A stretch of 64,000 nt of DNA from positions 186,001-250,000 of the forward strand of contig NZ_FOBD01000008.1 of assembly GCF_900109515.1 (NCBI RefSeq), in the 5' to 3' direction. This stretch comes from Paenibacillus sp. OK003 (lineage in GTDB: Bacteria; Bacillota; Bacilli; Paenibacillales; Paenibacillaceae). Made by a program: the position numbers and the translations under genes. The notes below the pieces were generated by a model that saw only the letters and a program-made list of their open reading frames with translations, was not told where the DNA came from and searched no databases. This document shows positions 15,843 through 24,918 of this stretch, piece by piece; the stretch's first letter is position 1, and each line of letters begins with the position of its first letter.

Positions 15843-17225
15843 TCAAGTCTGTGTGGAATATCCCTGATTGGAACGGGCTTCTTCTTCTGTAACTCCTGCC
15901 TCGTATGAAGACGGCTCTACATAATCCCGCTTTAACCTTCGCATGAAAGGCAGGAAGAAAGACGTGCCTATCACGTTCATGCCAGCAATAACACCATAGA
16001 AATAGATAACCTGATTAAACAGGCGAGTCAGTCCCCAGCCCAGTAAAATAATTAAAAGAAAATATACTGCATTAAGGAACATGGCCTGATACCCGCGGCC
16101 ACTCTGTTCCATGGTAAGCAGCGTGGTCATCATAGGGCCCATGCCAACATAGGAAAGAGCAACCACAGAGAGGTAACGTGCTGCTTCCGCACGAGAAGCC
16201 GCGTCCTCAATCAGGAATGCAGTAAGCGGTTCTCTCCATACCCAGATTGCAACCGCAATGATTGCATAGAGAGCGAAGGATTGCAGCAGACCTTGACGAT
16301 AACTTGCATAGGCCCTTGGTCGATGAGGCGACTGCAAGTTGTGATTGATCATGATGCCGATCGCGGAACCAATCACAATGCCCGGCAGAATCGCCATCGT
16401 CTGAATTCGATACCCGACACCAAAACCGGCAACGGTACCTTCACCAAAGTGGCTGACGATTTTGTTAAAGAAAAAGGTGCTCAGAAAAATCATGCAGTAT
16501 GAGATGAAAACGGGAATCCCTACATGTCTGAGGGCAACAAAATGCTTCTTTGCAAAAACAAAGTGTTCCACAAGAAATTCTTTGCGAATGAAAAGAATGA
16601 TTAGGGAGATGAGCAAAGATAATGTCGATGAGATCACGTTGGCATAAACAATCCCCTTCAAATCCAGCCCGAACATCGATACAAAAACATACACAAGGGA
16701 AATATTCAGCACAGCCATAACTACCGAATTCCACGAAGCGGCTTGCGCCCGGCCCAGCCCCCGAAGTGCCGCACCACTTACGGCTGCCAGAACAGCCGGA
16801 ACACCTGCAATCATCATGCCCCCCACGTACAGCGTAAACATGGGAGCAATGTCGGAAGGTACGGCATAAAACCATGACAGCGCGGGAGTCAGCAGCATTA
16901 CAATGCCGCCAGTTAGGATAGCAAGCAGCACGGCACTTCCCATCATATGGACAAATAACTGTGTAAACGCCCGTGAACCCCCGGCACGACTGCGAGCCAC
17001 CGCCACTTGAACCGAGAGCTGCATCGCTTCAATGATAGCAATCATAACGAAGGAGACCGGGATGTACAGCGACAGGACATAGAGAACACTCTGGCTCGTA
17101 TGTCCCATGAAAAATACGTTAGCCAGTTGCGTAATTACATTGACCAGTGAAGCAAGCAGCATCGGGACAGCCGTTCGCAACAGCAACCGCTGGATCGAAC
17201 CGACCGTATAATCGATCCCTTGCAT
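15843..17225 (-). CDS. MATE family multidrug/oligosaccharidyl-lipid-type exporter
   Basis: 460 residues with about twelve hydrophobic segments in two similar halves, the MATE/MOP layout. Recognisable pieces are PMLLASLVNVITQLANVFFMG, AAVSGAALRGLGRAQAASW and GIVIGSAIGIMINHNL. The start is ATG 17225, preceded by GGAGGTGG; an upstream in-frame ATG at 17243 would place this SD inside the gene. It lies 19 bases downstream of a KASIII-like gene and 27 bases upstream of the arginase gene. It is probably the exporter of the cluster product, driven by a cation gradient. Substrate inferred from position. Confidence 0.85.
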   Translation of the reverse strand: MQGIDYTVGSIQRLLLRTAVPMLLASLVNVITQLANVFFMGHTSQSVLYVLSLYIPVSFVMIAIIEAMQLSVQVAVARSRAGGSRAFTQLFVHMMGSAVLLAILTGGIVMLLTPALSWFYAVPSDIAPMFTLYVGGMMIAGVPAVLAAVSGAALRGLGRAQAASWNSVVMAVLNISLVYVFVSMFGLDLKGIVYANVISSTLSLLISLIILFIRKEFLVEHFVFAKKHFVALRHVGIPVFISYCMIFLSTFFFNKIVSHFGEGTVAGFGVGYRIQTMAILPGIVIGSAIGIMINHNLQSPHRPRAYASYRQGLLQSFALYAIIAVAIWVWREPLTAFLIEDAASRAEAARYLSVVALSYVGMGPMMTTLLTMEQSGRGYQAMFLNAVYFLLIILLGWGLTRLFNQVIYFYGVIAGMNVIGTSFFLPFMRRLKRDYVEPSSYEAGVTEEEARSNQGYSTQT

Positions 17226-17244
17226 GGTAAACCACCTCCACAAT

Positions 17245-18213
17245 TCATGTTGTCTTGATTTCCTGATTCATTGCAAGACTGCTGAGCAATGGCAGATGGA
17301 CCACGTGAACACAGCAAGCGGATATCATGCGGTTCCCATCCCACGAAACCAGCACTACCCGTTCTTTCGGCCTGATAATTCCTCGCTGCAGTTTTTCTGC
17401 TAGTTGTATCCAAACATCCCCGCTCTGATAATCCGCATATGGTACGCATACAGTCTTGTCAGAACCTATATGCAAAATGGAGTTGTCGCTTATGTGCAGT
17501 CCCAGCCTTGACTGAAGGATCACATGATCAGCTGTGCAACCATCCATCAGTTCACGGATAATATCCTGTACCTCGGAGGCAAAAGAATCGACTTCGCCCG
17601 ACTGAACAATCCTTTTGCCGACATAGCTTACTTGCAATGCGCCTTGATTGGTACACGCCTGAAGAGCAACCGCCATATCCGACGTATCGCCACGCTTCTC
17701 GGTTTTTAGTCCATAACCGTCCTGACCATCGTCATGAAATACCCGCTGTTCCACCAGTACAATGGCAGCACGCTCCTTCCCACGTATGCTCCACTGAGCA
17801 GCCTGAATGGCTTCCGTACCAGCCAGTGCCCCCATATGTGATAACCCAAGCGGAAAATCAACGTGCCAAGCAGCCGTCTCGAGCATACGGGCAAGGGGGG
17901 CATTCAGAGCATGACGTTCAGGGCAAGTCTGCGCCAAAATCAGCCAGTCCCAGTGCGCCTCCGTAGATAACCGTTCCATCACCATGAGCGCAAGATCACC
18001 AGCAGTCAGGCGTTTCCCGTCTGCCATGAGCGAACGGGTCAACGTTCCCACGCGACCATAATAGTGATCTTCCATGTATATGTGTGGGGAAACATAAAAA
18101 TAATCATCCGGTGTTGGCCAGTCAAGGGTATAGAAGTGATCTTCTGCGGTTAACCAGCAGATATGATCCACATAAATGGGGTCGAAGGCAGCATTGTGAA
18201 ATGGTTCAGGCAT
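17245..18213 (-). CDS. KASIII/thiolase-fold protein lacking the active-site Cys
   Basis: 322 residues from ATG 18213, which overlaps the stop of the acyl-CoA dehydrogenase gene by eight bases. An in-frame ATG at 18303 has no support. The pattern LGLSHMGALAGTEAIQAAQW followed by AAIVLVEQ lines up with the nucleophile region of the cluster's KASIII proteins (QMNCASSIAALQW), but the Cys is a Gly here. It is probably a non-catalytic partner in a heterodimeric condensing enzyme, like chain-length-factor proteins, or has a lost function. It is 19 bases upstream of the MATE gene. The fold call is moderate; no catalytic claim is made. Confidence 0.6.
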   Translation of the reverse strand: MPEPFHNAAFDPIYVDHICWLTAEDHFYTLDWPTPDDYFYVSPHIYMEDHYYGRVGTLTRSLMADGKRLTAGDLALMVMERLSTEAHWDWLILAQTCPERHALNAPLARMLETAAWHVDFPLGLSHMGALAGTEAIQAAQWSIRGKERAAIVLVEQRVFHDDGQDGYGLKTEKRGDTSDMAVALQACTNQGALQVSYVGKRIVQSGEVDSFASEVQDIIRELMDGCTADHVILQSRLGLHISDNSILHIGSDKTVCVPYADYQSGDVWIQLAEKLQRGIIRPKERVVLVSWDGNRMISACCVHVVHLPLLSSLAMNQEIKTT

Positions 18214-19363
18214 GCTGCATCTTCCCGTTGGCATAGGCTTGGAACACATTGATTTTCTGAATGGAAGTTGTTCCTTCCATAAACTCGAAGGCTCTGGCGT
18301 CACGATACCATTTGTTCAACAAGGGATGTTCCATCATGGAGCCGGGCCCCATCATGCCCAGTGCCAATTCCGTCGCTTCCTCGGCCAGCGCAGCCGCGCG
18401 AATTTTACTAAGGGAAGCGAGGTACCCTTTCTGGGCATCATGATCAATCTCCGCTGCAGCATTTCGAATCATGCTGCGAAGCGAATGCAGGCGCATCTCC
18501 ATTCTCTCCAGCTCTATCTTCTCCCGCTCTTTGAAAATGGATCTGTGCTCCAGTACGTAATCGTACGCAGCCTGTGCAACACCAAGTGCCAATGCCGCTA
18601 CGCTTGGGCGCATGCGATGAAATGTACGCAGTGCCCCCCATAACCCCCGCTTGGTAGGACTAAGATGACGGCCAATGATATCCTTCTCTTCCAGCGGGAA
18701 ACCTTCAAACTTCAAATGACTGATCTGCAGCGCGCAGAGTCCCATCGTATCCAGCGGAGTCGCCGTAAAACCCTTCATCGAGGGATCGACAAGCGCGATC
18801 TGAATGCCGAGAGGGGTCCGGTTGGTCTGGGCAAACACCAGGCCGACACGCGCACGGCTTCCATTCCCGATGTAGATTTTATGACCGTTCAACTCGATCC
18901 CCCCGCCAGGCTGACGCGTGATACGTGTACCGATATCCGTGGCATCCGAGCCCTTTTCCGGCTCCGACATGGCAAAAAAGGCCCATGACGCGCCCTTCAG
19001 AAAATGGCTATAAAAACGTTCCTTCTGCTCCTCATCGGCGAGATCGATCATGACGATGCTGGACATCGAGGGACCCGGGCCGCCCAGAAAAGCTCCGGCA
19101 TCTCCCGTGGCCAACTTCTCAATCGTGATCACCCTCTCCAGAGAGGAGAGTCCATAATACCGCTCATTGCCTATGGTTACGATCGGTTGACCGCCATACT
19201 CCGGTGGAATCATCATATGATTCATGGCCTGCATGGAAGGCAAATGCAAAAATTCATGAATCCGTTCTGGCTCACGGTCGATTAAAAGGCCGACCTCGCG
19301 CAGCTCCGCAGCATACTCTTGCATAACATGCTCAAAGACCGCAATAGTTGACGGTGTGATCAT
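18206..19363 (-). CDS. Acyl-CoA (or acyl-ACP) dehydrogenase
   Basis: 385 residues. FAD-dependent dehydrogenase of the ACAD family. N-terminal helices are followed by a beta domain with the substrate/FAD loop AFFAMSEPEKGSDATD, and by the C-terminal helical domain. The catalytic Glu lies in EFMEGTTSIQKI. It introduces or, in some secondary pathways, acts on an alpha-beta double bond of a carrier-bound acyl chain. It is overlapped by four bases with the degenerate dehydrogenase upstream (19360-20094). The two may form a heteromer. In this operon the substrate is probably the chain on the ACP at 21964-22230. Confidence 0.88.
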   Translation of the reverse strand: MITPSTIAVFEHVMQEYAAELREVGLLIDREPERIHEFLHLPSMQAMNHMMIPPEYGGQPIVTIGNERYYGLSSLERVITIEKLATGDAGAFLGGPGPSMSSIVMIDLADEEQKERFYSHFLKGASWAFFAMSEPEKGSDATDIGTRITRQPGGGIELNGHKIYIGNGSRARVGLVFAQTNRTPLGIQIALVDPSMKGFTATPLDTMGLCALQISHLKFEGFPLEEKDIIGRHLSPTKRGLWGALRTFHRMRPSVAALALGVAQAAYDYVLEHRSIFKEREKIELERMEMRLHSLRSMIRNAAAEIDHDAQKGYLASLSKIRAAALAEEATELALGMMGPGSMMEHPLLNKWYRDARAFEFMEGTTSIQKINVFQAYANGKMQHA

Positions 19364-20094
19364 CGATACTCCTCCTCGCCTGATAACAGCATGTTTTTCA
19401 CCAGTTGGCCCGTATATATGTAGGAAGATACACCCTGTCTCAAAAATCCAAAGCCTCCGCCCAAACGCTGAATCTGTCTGAAAGCCTCATCCAATTCCTG
19501 GTGAATCCACGCGTGGACCCGGCCCAACGGAAGGTCTGGCTTCGCTGACAGGAAATGGTCCTGAGGCAACGTTTCCGTCATATAAAGCGTTGTCAAAACA
19601 TCGGCGACCGTGCCTTTGACCAGCTGATGCTGAAGGGTAGACTGCCCTCCGGATATGCGACCAGACAAATGCCTACGCATCTGCTCCAAACCAGCCCTGC
19701 ACAATTCGGCTCGGAATTGGAGCAACCTTGTTCTAAAAATATCGTCCCAATTCGTTCTCTCGTCACTGCCAAACTCCTGGGCTTCCTCAGCAGGATTGAG
19801 CTGTACACGGTATAACCGAATTCCGGAAGGCTCAAGCATCCGGTCCTGCACAAGCACGGCATGTAACTGTTCCCAACGATACAGTCCTCCTGCAGATTCA
19901 TGCCAAACCATAGGCTCTTGTTCAACCAGACCGACTGTCGCCAAAATGTATGTCCCCGCAGCCAAAAGTACGGGACGGTTGTTCCACCGAACGGTTGCAT
20001 CTTCGAACAATTTCGAAATTGGAGCAACAGGGTCACCTGCCGCTTGCAGACCCATGGGTCTCGCTCCCGCACCCTGGAATTCAATGACGTGCAT
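19360..20094 (-). CDS. Degenerate acyl-CoA dehydrogenase-like protein (C-terminal domain only)
   Basis: 244 residues. The C-terminal half (RTRLLQFRAELCRAGLEQMRRHL to QIQRLGGGFGFLRQ and SSYIYTGQLVKNML) resembles the helical C-terminal domain of acyl-CoA dehydrogenases. The FAD loop and catalytic Glu are not seen. It is translationally coupled to the complete dehydrogenase (ATGA overlap), so a structural or regulatory partner is likely. The start at ATG 20094 has AGGAGGA about seven bases upstream; GTG 20098-20100 is too close to the SD. The family assignment is tentative. Confidence 0.55.
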   Translation of the reverse strand: MHVIEFQGAGARPMGLQAAGDPVAPISKLFEDATVRWNNRPVLLAAGTYILATVGLVEQEPMVWHESAGGLYRWEQLHAVLVQDRMLEPSGIRLYRVQLNPAEEAQEFGSDERTNWDDIFRTRLLQFRAELCRAGLEQMRRHLSGRISGGQSTLQHQLVKGTVADVLTTLYMTETLPQDHFLSAKPDLPLGRVHAWIHQELDEAFRQIQRLGGGFGFLRQGVSSYIYTGQLVKNMLLSGEEEYR

Positions 20095-20122
20095 TGTCAC
20101 TCCTCCTGTTCACTCGTTCTTC

Positions 20123-21067
20123 TTATTCTCCATGACCCACCAATGCAAAACCAAAAAAGCTACCCAGCCCGATGCTGACCATGACGGAGCGTCCCTTCCT
20201 GCAAACCCAGTCCTGCTCCAGTCCTGAGCTCAAATTAATAAACGGGTCCGTGGAGAAGGTATGACCAATTCGCTGAATGTTATCCAGATAAATCCTCTCC
20301 TGTTCATACCCCGTTCTTCGCGAGAATTCCCTCCAGGTCGTCCAGTTAACGTTATGAGGAAAGATATGATCCACATCCTCAAGAGTCAATCCTTCCTTGG
20401 ACAGCAGCTCTTCCATACCTTGAATGATATGATCGACATACAATCGATTAAATGCTGTGATCTCATCGGCAGTGGCGTGATAGCCCGTATGGAACCGGGT
20501 ATCCCGAAAAATATGCGTCGCCTGAATGACGTGCTGATGACTATCCCTGCTTAGCAGAACGGCTACAGCGGAATCGCCAAGGATTGCCGACTTGCGTAGA
20601 TAGCGCCATTCGGAAGGCAGAAAATTGAATTGATCAGCGCAAACAAGCAGCACATTCTGAATGTGGGGCTGTGTTTGTGATAGGCGTTCAAGCCATTGAA
20701 GAGCCGCTATCGACGAAGCACAATTCATTTGGGATATGCCATAGAAAGGTACATGCTCCATTCCGAAGCGTCGTAAGACACGCTGCACAAGCCTGTAGTC
20801 GCCGGGTGTCTGCACCTGGAAGGAATGGACATAAAGAACAAGGTCTATCCCGGCGAGAGACTGCCTGGTCTGAAGACATTCCACAGCCTGTGCAATCGTA
20901 TCATCCAGCATCTGACCCGAATCCGTAACAGGTACGCCTTCCAGGTGATGACATTTGCGCAAAAATTGAAGTTCACCCTTCCCCAATTCCAGAGCAGCCA
21001 GCACCTCTTCCGGTTGCTGGATGTGTTCAGGCAGGTAGACGCCAATATCCACAATACCGAATGACAC
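20123..21067 (-). CDS. KASIII (FabH-like) condensing enzyme
   Basis: 314 residues. It starts as FabH enzymes do (GIVDIGVYLPEH). The nucleophile is C116 in QMNCASS and the His is H238 in FPHNVN. The third FabH catalytic position (Asn in GNT) reads GHT here, so it is not a housekeeping FabH. The same substitution occurs in the paralogue at 24857-25867. It probably joins a starter acyl group with malonyl-ACP, or transfers an acyl group. It lies 18 bases downstream of the Cys-less KAS-like gene, and the two may form an active/inactive pair. Confidence 0.85.
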   Translation of the reverse strand: MSFGIVDIGVYLPEHIQQPEEVLAALELGKGELQFLRKCHHLEGVPVTDSGQMLDDTIAQAVECLQTRQSLAGIDLVLYVHSFQVQTPGDYRLVQRVLRRFGMEHVPFYGISQMNCASSIAALQWLERLSQTQPHIQNVLLVCADQFNFLPSEWRYLRKSAILGDSAVAVLLSRDSHQHVIQATHIFRDTRFHTGYHATADEITAFNRLYVDHIIQGMEELLSKEGLTLEDVDHIFPHNVNWTTWREFSRRTGYEQERIYLDNIQRIGHTFSTDPFINLSSGLEQDWVCRKGRSVMVSIGLGSFFGFALVGHGE

Positions 21068-21085
21068 GGTTCTCCCTCCTCCTTG

Positions 21086-21964
21086 TTACTGACTGTCCAC
21101 CCTTGCATCTCCAGTTTGGATTAACAACGCGTGAATAAATGAATCAGTTTGCTCCAGATGCATAAGACATATATACTCGCTCCTGTCCTTCTCTTCCAGA
21201 AGCTCCTGCAATGCGAAGAACGGGGCCGCACTCCAGTGTGATGGATCGTAACACCCCTTCCATTCAATCGCCTCGTACCATGAATCACCCGCACACTCCT
21301 GCTCTAGATCAGGATGGGCGAGCAGGGTAATCTGATTCTGGTGAATGGATGTCTCCTTGCACAATTGATCCAATACCAGAGCAGCCGTATCGGATATGGA
21401 CTGGTCGGCATATCGTATCTCCACGCCCAGCAGGCAAGGTCCCTTGCCTGTCATCCGGTCGAGCAAAATGACTGCAGCCGTATCCGGCCCAGACGATTCA
21501 TTCAATTCCACGGTTTCATAGGGTAGAGACGTCTGATCCATGATCAGCAGCATACCCTTATTGAATTCCTCCCGGTTCAAATAATGCTGAAGCATATGAA
21601 GTGCTGCAAAGGGGGCGCCAAAACCAAGATCGTTTACCGCAAAGCTGATAAAGCGCGCTTGATAGCGATCCATCAAATAATTCACGATCGAAATATCGGG
21701 ACGAATATTCGGGAAATTGTAAGCAAGCAGCAGCACATCTACATCCTGCATAACCTGATCAAGCCCTGTCGCTTCCAAAAGCTCCACGCTCATATCGTGA
21801 TAGGCATTGTTGTTGCGCTCCCGCAAAAGATGAACATCATACTTTACCGGAGTATCGGCAAACATATCCCGGTGCAAGCGCAATAAATCAGGATGCTCGA
21901 ATGGAGGATGGCTCTCCAAGAAAAGCCTGACCCCCATCTCCCGAATGGCAACAGGCGGAGCCAT
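21086..21964 (-). CDS. KASIII/thiolase-fold protein, probably non-catalytic
   Basis: 292 residues. Its ATG overlaps the ACP stop (ATGA). The segment FAVNDLGFGAPFAALHMLQHYL is where thiolase-fold enzymes carry their nucleophilic Cys, but there is Gly instead. A following ELNESSGPDTAAVILLD matches the usual strand of the fold (GDSAVAVLL in its neighbour). The C-terminal catalytic His/Asn motif is not obvious. It may pair with the active KASIII encoded next (20123-21067). Similar to the Cys-less protein at 17245-18213 in context, though sequences differ. Confidence 0.6.
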   Translation of the reverse strand: MAPPVAIREMGVRLFLESHPPFEHPDLLRLHRDMFADTPVKYDVHLLRERNNNAYHDMSVELLEATGLDQVMQDVDVLLLAYNFPNIRPDISIVNYLMDRYQARFISFAVNDLGFGAPFAALHMLQHYLNREEFNKGMLLIMDQTSLPYETVELNESSGPDTAAVILLDRMTGKGPCLLGVEIRYADQSISDTAALVLDQLCKETSIHQNQITLLAHPDLEQECAGDSWYEAIEWKGCYDPSHWSAAPFFALQELLEEKDRSEYICLMHLEQTDSFIHALLIQTGDARVDSQ

Positions 21965-22230
21965 CAGGCCGCAATCAGCTGCTTCTCGATGTAAGCAGCC
22001 AAAGAGCCTACGGTATCGAACACATCCGGCTCCAGCTCGTCCGGATCGATCTCCAGACCCTCAATCCGGTCTTCCAGGGTCATCAGCAGTTCCAGAACCG
22101 AAGTCGAATCCAGATACAGTTCGTCAAATAAAGAGGTACTCAGTTGGATATCCTGCCTGGCTTCCGTATTCAACACTTCAGCAATAGCACCCTTAATCTC
22201 TTCAAGCAGCAATGCAGTCGTCATGTTCAT
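21964..22230 (-). CDS. Acyl carrier protein
   Basis: About 88 residues. The phosphopantetheine attachment Ser is S42 in LYLDSTS, in the usual helix-II context, with an acidic overall composition. The start is probably ATG 22230 (AAGGAG five bases upstream); ATG 22233 is too close to the SD. It sits between the PLP decarboxylase and a KAS-like gene. With the ATP-grasp ligase and decarboxylase next door it recalls BtrI of butirosin, where glutamate is loaded and decarboxylated on the carrier. It should be activated by the Sfp-type enzyme at 10282-10989. Confidence 0.88.
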   Translation of the reverse strand: MNMTTALLLEEIKGAIAEVLNTEARQDIQLSTSLFDELYLDSTSVLELLMTLEDRIEGLEIDPDELEPDVFDTVGSLAAYIEKQLIAA

Positions 22231-22242
22231 CATCTCTCCTTA

Positions 22243-23529
22243 TTAATTGGTTATTGCAGTATGGGACACTTGTATCAAACGCTGTTTGCCCAACAGATCC
22301 TCCGGAGTATCCCTATCCCGAATCAGATGGGCCTCTCCGCCGATGATCAGCACTTCAGCTGGACTTCCGTGACTCAAGAAGTGTGTTGGAGAAGCCGTTG
22401 GCCCGTAAGCTCCGGAGTGGAACACGCCAATCAAATCCCCTTGCATAATAGGGGGAAGCTGAACACGTTTGCCCACAACATCGTTGGGTGTACACAAGGG
22501 GCCGGTGATATTGTACTCGGCTACAGGTGCTTCTCCATAACGCGTCAGGGATGCAATCGGAAAGTTGCGTTTCACGTAGGAACCTGTACCTACCGCTGCC
22601 ATATGACAGTTCGTTCCTCCATCTGTCACAACAAAGTTTTCTCCATACGATTGCTTGACGTACAAGGCGCGGCTAACCAACATGCCGGAAGTGCCTACCA
22701 GATAACGCCCAAGCTCCATGAACAGCCGGGTATTCGGGTGTCGGAGGCGAAAGGCTTCAAACTGTGGATTCAATTGTTCCGTTAGTGATGCAATGGACAG
22801 GGGCTGCTCGCCTTCATGGTACGGCACACCCAATCCCCCACCGACATCAACCATGCGCAGCGTAATATCAAGCTTATGTTCGAGTCTCTCAGCCAAATCC
22901 AGAATGTGACGGGTATTCTCGATAATCGGTTCTACCTCCAACATGCGGGTTCCCATGTATACGTGAAGTCCCATAATCTCCACATGCGAGCAGCCCTCGA
23001 ACAGCTTCTTCCCCTGAAGCACACTCTCTTCATCCATGCCGAACTGACGCGGTTTGCCGCCCATAGTCAGCCTTGATCCTTTTACGGAAAAGGAAGGATT
23101 CACTCTCAGCGCCACCGATACCATTTGCCCTTCCCTGGCAGCGATCATCTCAATGCGCTCAAGCTCCTGGAATGATTCGCACACGATAGCATATATGCCA
23201 TAACGTATACAGGCGGCAATCTCATCATCGCTTTTTCCAGGCCCAAGAAAAATAATGCTGTTCGGAGCTACTCCTGCCTTTAGAGCCGTGTGCAACTCCG
23301 TCAGGGAACATACCTCGGCCTGCGCACCCATTTCTTGCAGCATGTGTACAATCGACACATTCGGATTAGCCTTTAACGAATAAAACAGCTCCACGTGGGT
23401 CGTAAGCAATCCCCTAAGCTCCTGATACACCTGTTGCAGTACTTCCCCGTCATAAACATACAAAGGAGTCCCGAATTTCCCGGCTATTTCCGAGATGGGC
23501 AACTGCTGAATCTGATATTCCCCGGACAT
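22243..23529 (-). CDS. PLP-dependent decarboxylase (LysA/BtrK fold)
   Basis: 428 residues. Fold-type III (alanine-racemase-like) decarboxylase. The PLP Lys is K53 in FYSLKANPN, the phosphate-binding GGG is in VDVGGGLGVPY, and the cofactor/substrate region FHSGAYGPTASPTHFL is near the C-terminus. The family includes diaminopimelate decarboxylase and BtrK, which decarboxylates glutamate bound to an ACP. Its place between an ACP and an ATP-grasp ligase argues for the BtrK-type role and against lysine synthesis. The ligase stop and this start are directly adjacent (TGAATG). Confidence 0.88.
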   Translation of the reverse strand: MSGEYQIQQLPISEIAGKFGTPLYVYDGEVLQQVYQELRGLLTTHVELFYSLKANPNVSIVHMLQEMGAQAEVCSLTELHTALKAGVAPNSIIFLGPGKSDDEIAACIRYGIYAIVCESFQELERIEMIAAREGQMVSVALRVNPSFSVKGSRLTMGGKPRQFGMDEESVLQGKKLFEGCSHVEIMGLHVYMGTRMLEVEPIIENTRHILDLAERLEHKLDITLRMVDVGGGLGVPYHEGEQPLSIASLTEQLNPQFEAFRLRHPNTRLFMELGRYLVGTSGMLVSRALYVKQSYGENFVVTDGGTNCHMAAVGTGSYVKRNFPIASLTRYGEAPVAEYNITGPLCTPNDVVGKRVQLPPIMQGDLIGVFHSGAYGPTASPTHFLSHGSPAEVLIIGGEAHLIRDRDTPEDLLGKQRLIQVSHTAITN

Positions 23530-24918
23530 TCATATCACCTCATTTATGGAAGTTAAGACGGCTTCTACAGATTCATCGATGGCTCGCAGCCGTTCGGGGG
23601 AGGAGGCAATAATTACGCCATACAGACGTCCCGAAAACAGACGTCCCTCACTTCTGAAAGCCGCATTGACCGTGGCAAAGTTGTTGATGAGCAGCCCTTC
23701 GCCTTTCTCCGGTGTGAACATCAGCCCACCCAGTCTTGAGCGCAGCTCCCCGTATTCAAGCAAACGCTTGAGCCGCAGGGCATATTTTTTGGCGAGACCG
23801 AACATGCCGTCCGGAAGCCAACGATTTTGAATGTTCGTCTGATATGTAGACATGTTAAACCTTGCATTGATTTCAAGGTTGGGCCAAACCGTGCCATCCT
23901 CATCCAGTATCGCGTCCATGCCAGCGATGCCGTAATATCCATCCCGATGCAAAGCTGCACCAATCTGCAAAGCTGCCTCTCGAATAATGCCAAGCTGAAT
24001 GTCATCTAAGCGAGAGGGCATGAGATGTCCCTGATGTACACCCTGTTCTACCAGCGATTCCTTTACGCCGAGGAATTCGACTCCACCGGACCGATCGATG
24101 AGGATCTGGTAATTCAGGTCACCGATTTTGTCAATCCATTGCTCAAGTACGTAATTGATTCGACGAATGTCCTTTTTGCTCGCCTGCTTCTCCAGCATGC
24201 TCATACATTTGTAAAACCGGCTTTCATCAGAAATTACAGTAATGCCTTTGCCCGACACGCCCATGGAATCCTTCAGCACAAGACGTCCACCCTGCTCGAG
24301 TACAGGCTTCAAGCGTTCGAAACCAACTGTAAGCTCTTCCAGTGACGTACATTCTGCGCCTGGAATCTGGCGAATGCCCAGCTCTGTATTGAGGCGGCGC
24401 GAATAACCTTTGTCATTCACCTTGCGGAACACGTCTGCGGAGGGAACTGCAAGAGGAATTCCAGTAAGGCGGGAGAGCTCTTCTTCCTGATCCGATGTCC
24501 CGAAGGGGACCAGATAAGCACACGTTTCGGAATCCTCGGATAGCTCCCGCAGCTTGTCCAGCGTGTCGGGACAACTGAGGAGATTAGCAGTGATGTTGAG
24601 TTCAGGCTCATTGCATTTCGCAGCAATGCACCGTGACCGGCCAAAACCGAGGGACTGCGCCTCTGCCATGAACGATTGATCGGGCAGACTCTTAAGCAAA
24701 ATGATATCGTTCTCTCCGGCCAGAAACAGCCCCAATTCTTCCATCCGGTTCACGACGTCTGCTGCCGAGCCGATACTCAATGAAGGCAGCTTAATAATCC
24801 CCTGCTCACTCCAATATTCCTCAACCTCAAAATTGTTCAGATATACAAAAGTAACATTATCCTGGCCCGTTAACGCCCACTTCAATTTGCTCGAAAAATC
24901 GGTCAATACTGTCGTCAC
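23530..24918 (-). CDS. ATP-grasp ligase, BtrJ-like amino acid:ACP ligase
   Basis: About 462 residues. The ATP-grasp signature is seen in RLVLKDSMGVSGKGI, VLEQWI, and the metal-binding PNLEINARFNMS. The N-terminus resembles the PGM1/BtrJ branch that activates amino acids without tRNA. In butirosin BtrJ loads glutamate on the ACP BtrI, and the next enzyme BtrK decarboxylates it; the same trio is adjacent here. The start is taken as GTG 24918, eight bases after GGAGG; the upstream ATG 24942 has no SD and would deepen the overlap with the KASIII gene from 62 to 86 bases. The substrate amino acid is not provable from sequence. Confidence 0.85.
   Translation of the reverse strand: MTTVLTDFSSKLKWALTGQDNVTFVYLNNFEVEEYWSEQGIIKLPSLSIGSAADVVNRMEELGLFLAGENDIILLKSLPDQSFMAEAQSLGFGRSRCIAAKCNEPELNITANLLSCPDTLDKLRELSEDSETCAYLVPFGTSDQEEELSRLTGIPLAVPSADVFRKVNDKGYSRRLNTELGIRQIPGAECTSLEELTVGFERLKPVLEQGGRLVLKDSMGVSGKGITVISDESRFYKCMSMLEKQASKKDIRRINYVLEQWIDKIGDLNYQILIDRSGGVEFLGVKESLVEQGVHQGHLMPSRLDDIQLGIIREAALQIGAALHRDGYYGIAGMDAILDEDGTVWPNLEINARFNMSTYQTNIQNRWLPDGMFGLAKKYALRLKRLLEYGELRSRLGGLMFTPEKGEGLLINNFATVNAAFRSEGRLFSGRLYGVIIASSPERLRAIDESVEAVLTSINEVI

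Noticed and set aside
22243..23529. Housekeeping lysA (diaminopimelate decarboxylase)
   Set aside because: Fold is the same, but tight coupling with an ATP-grasp ligase and an ACP argues for a carrier-bound substrate. Not fully excluded.
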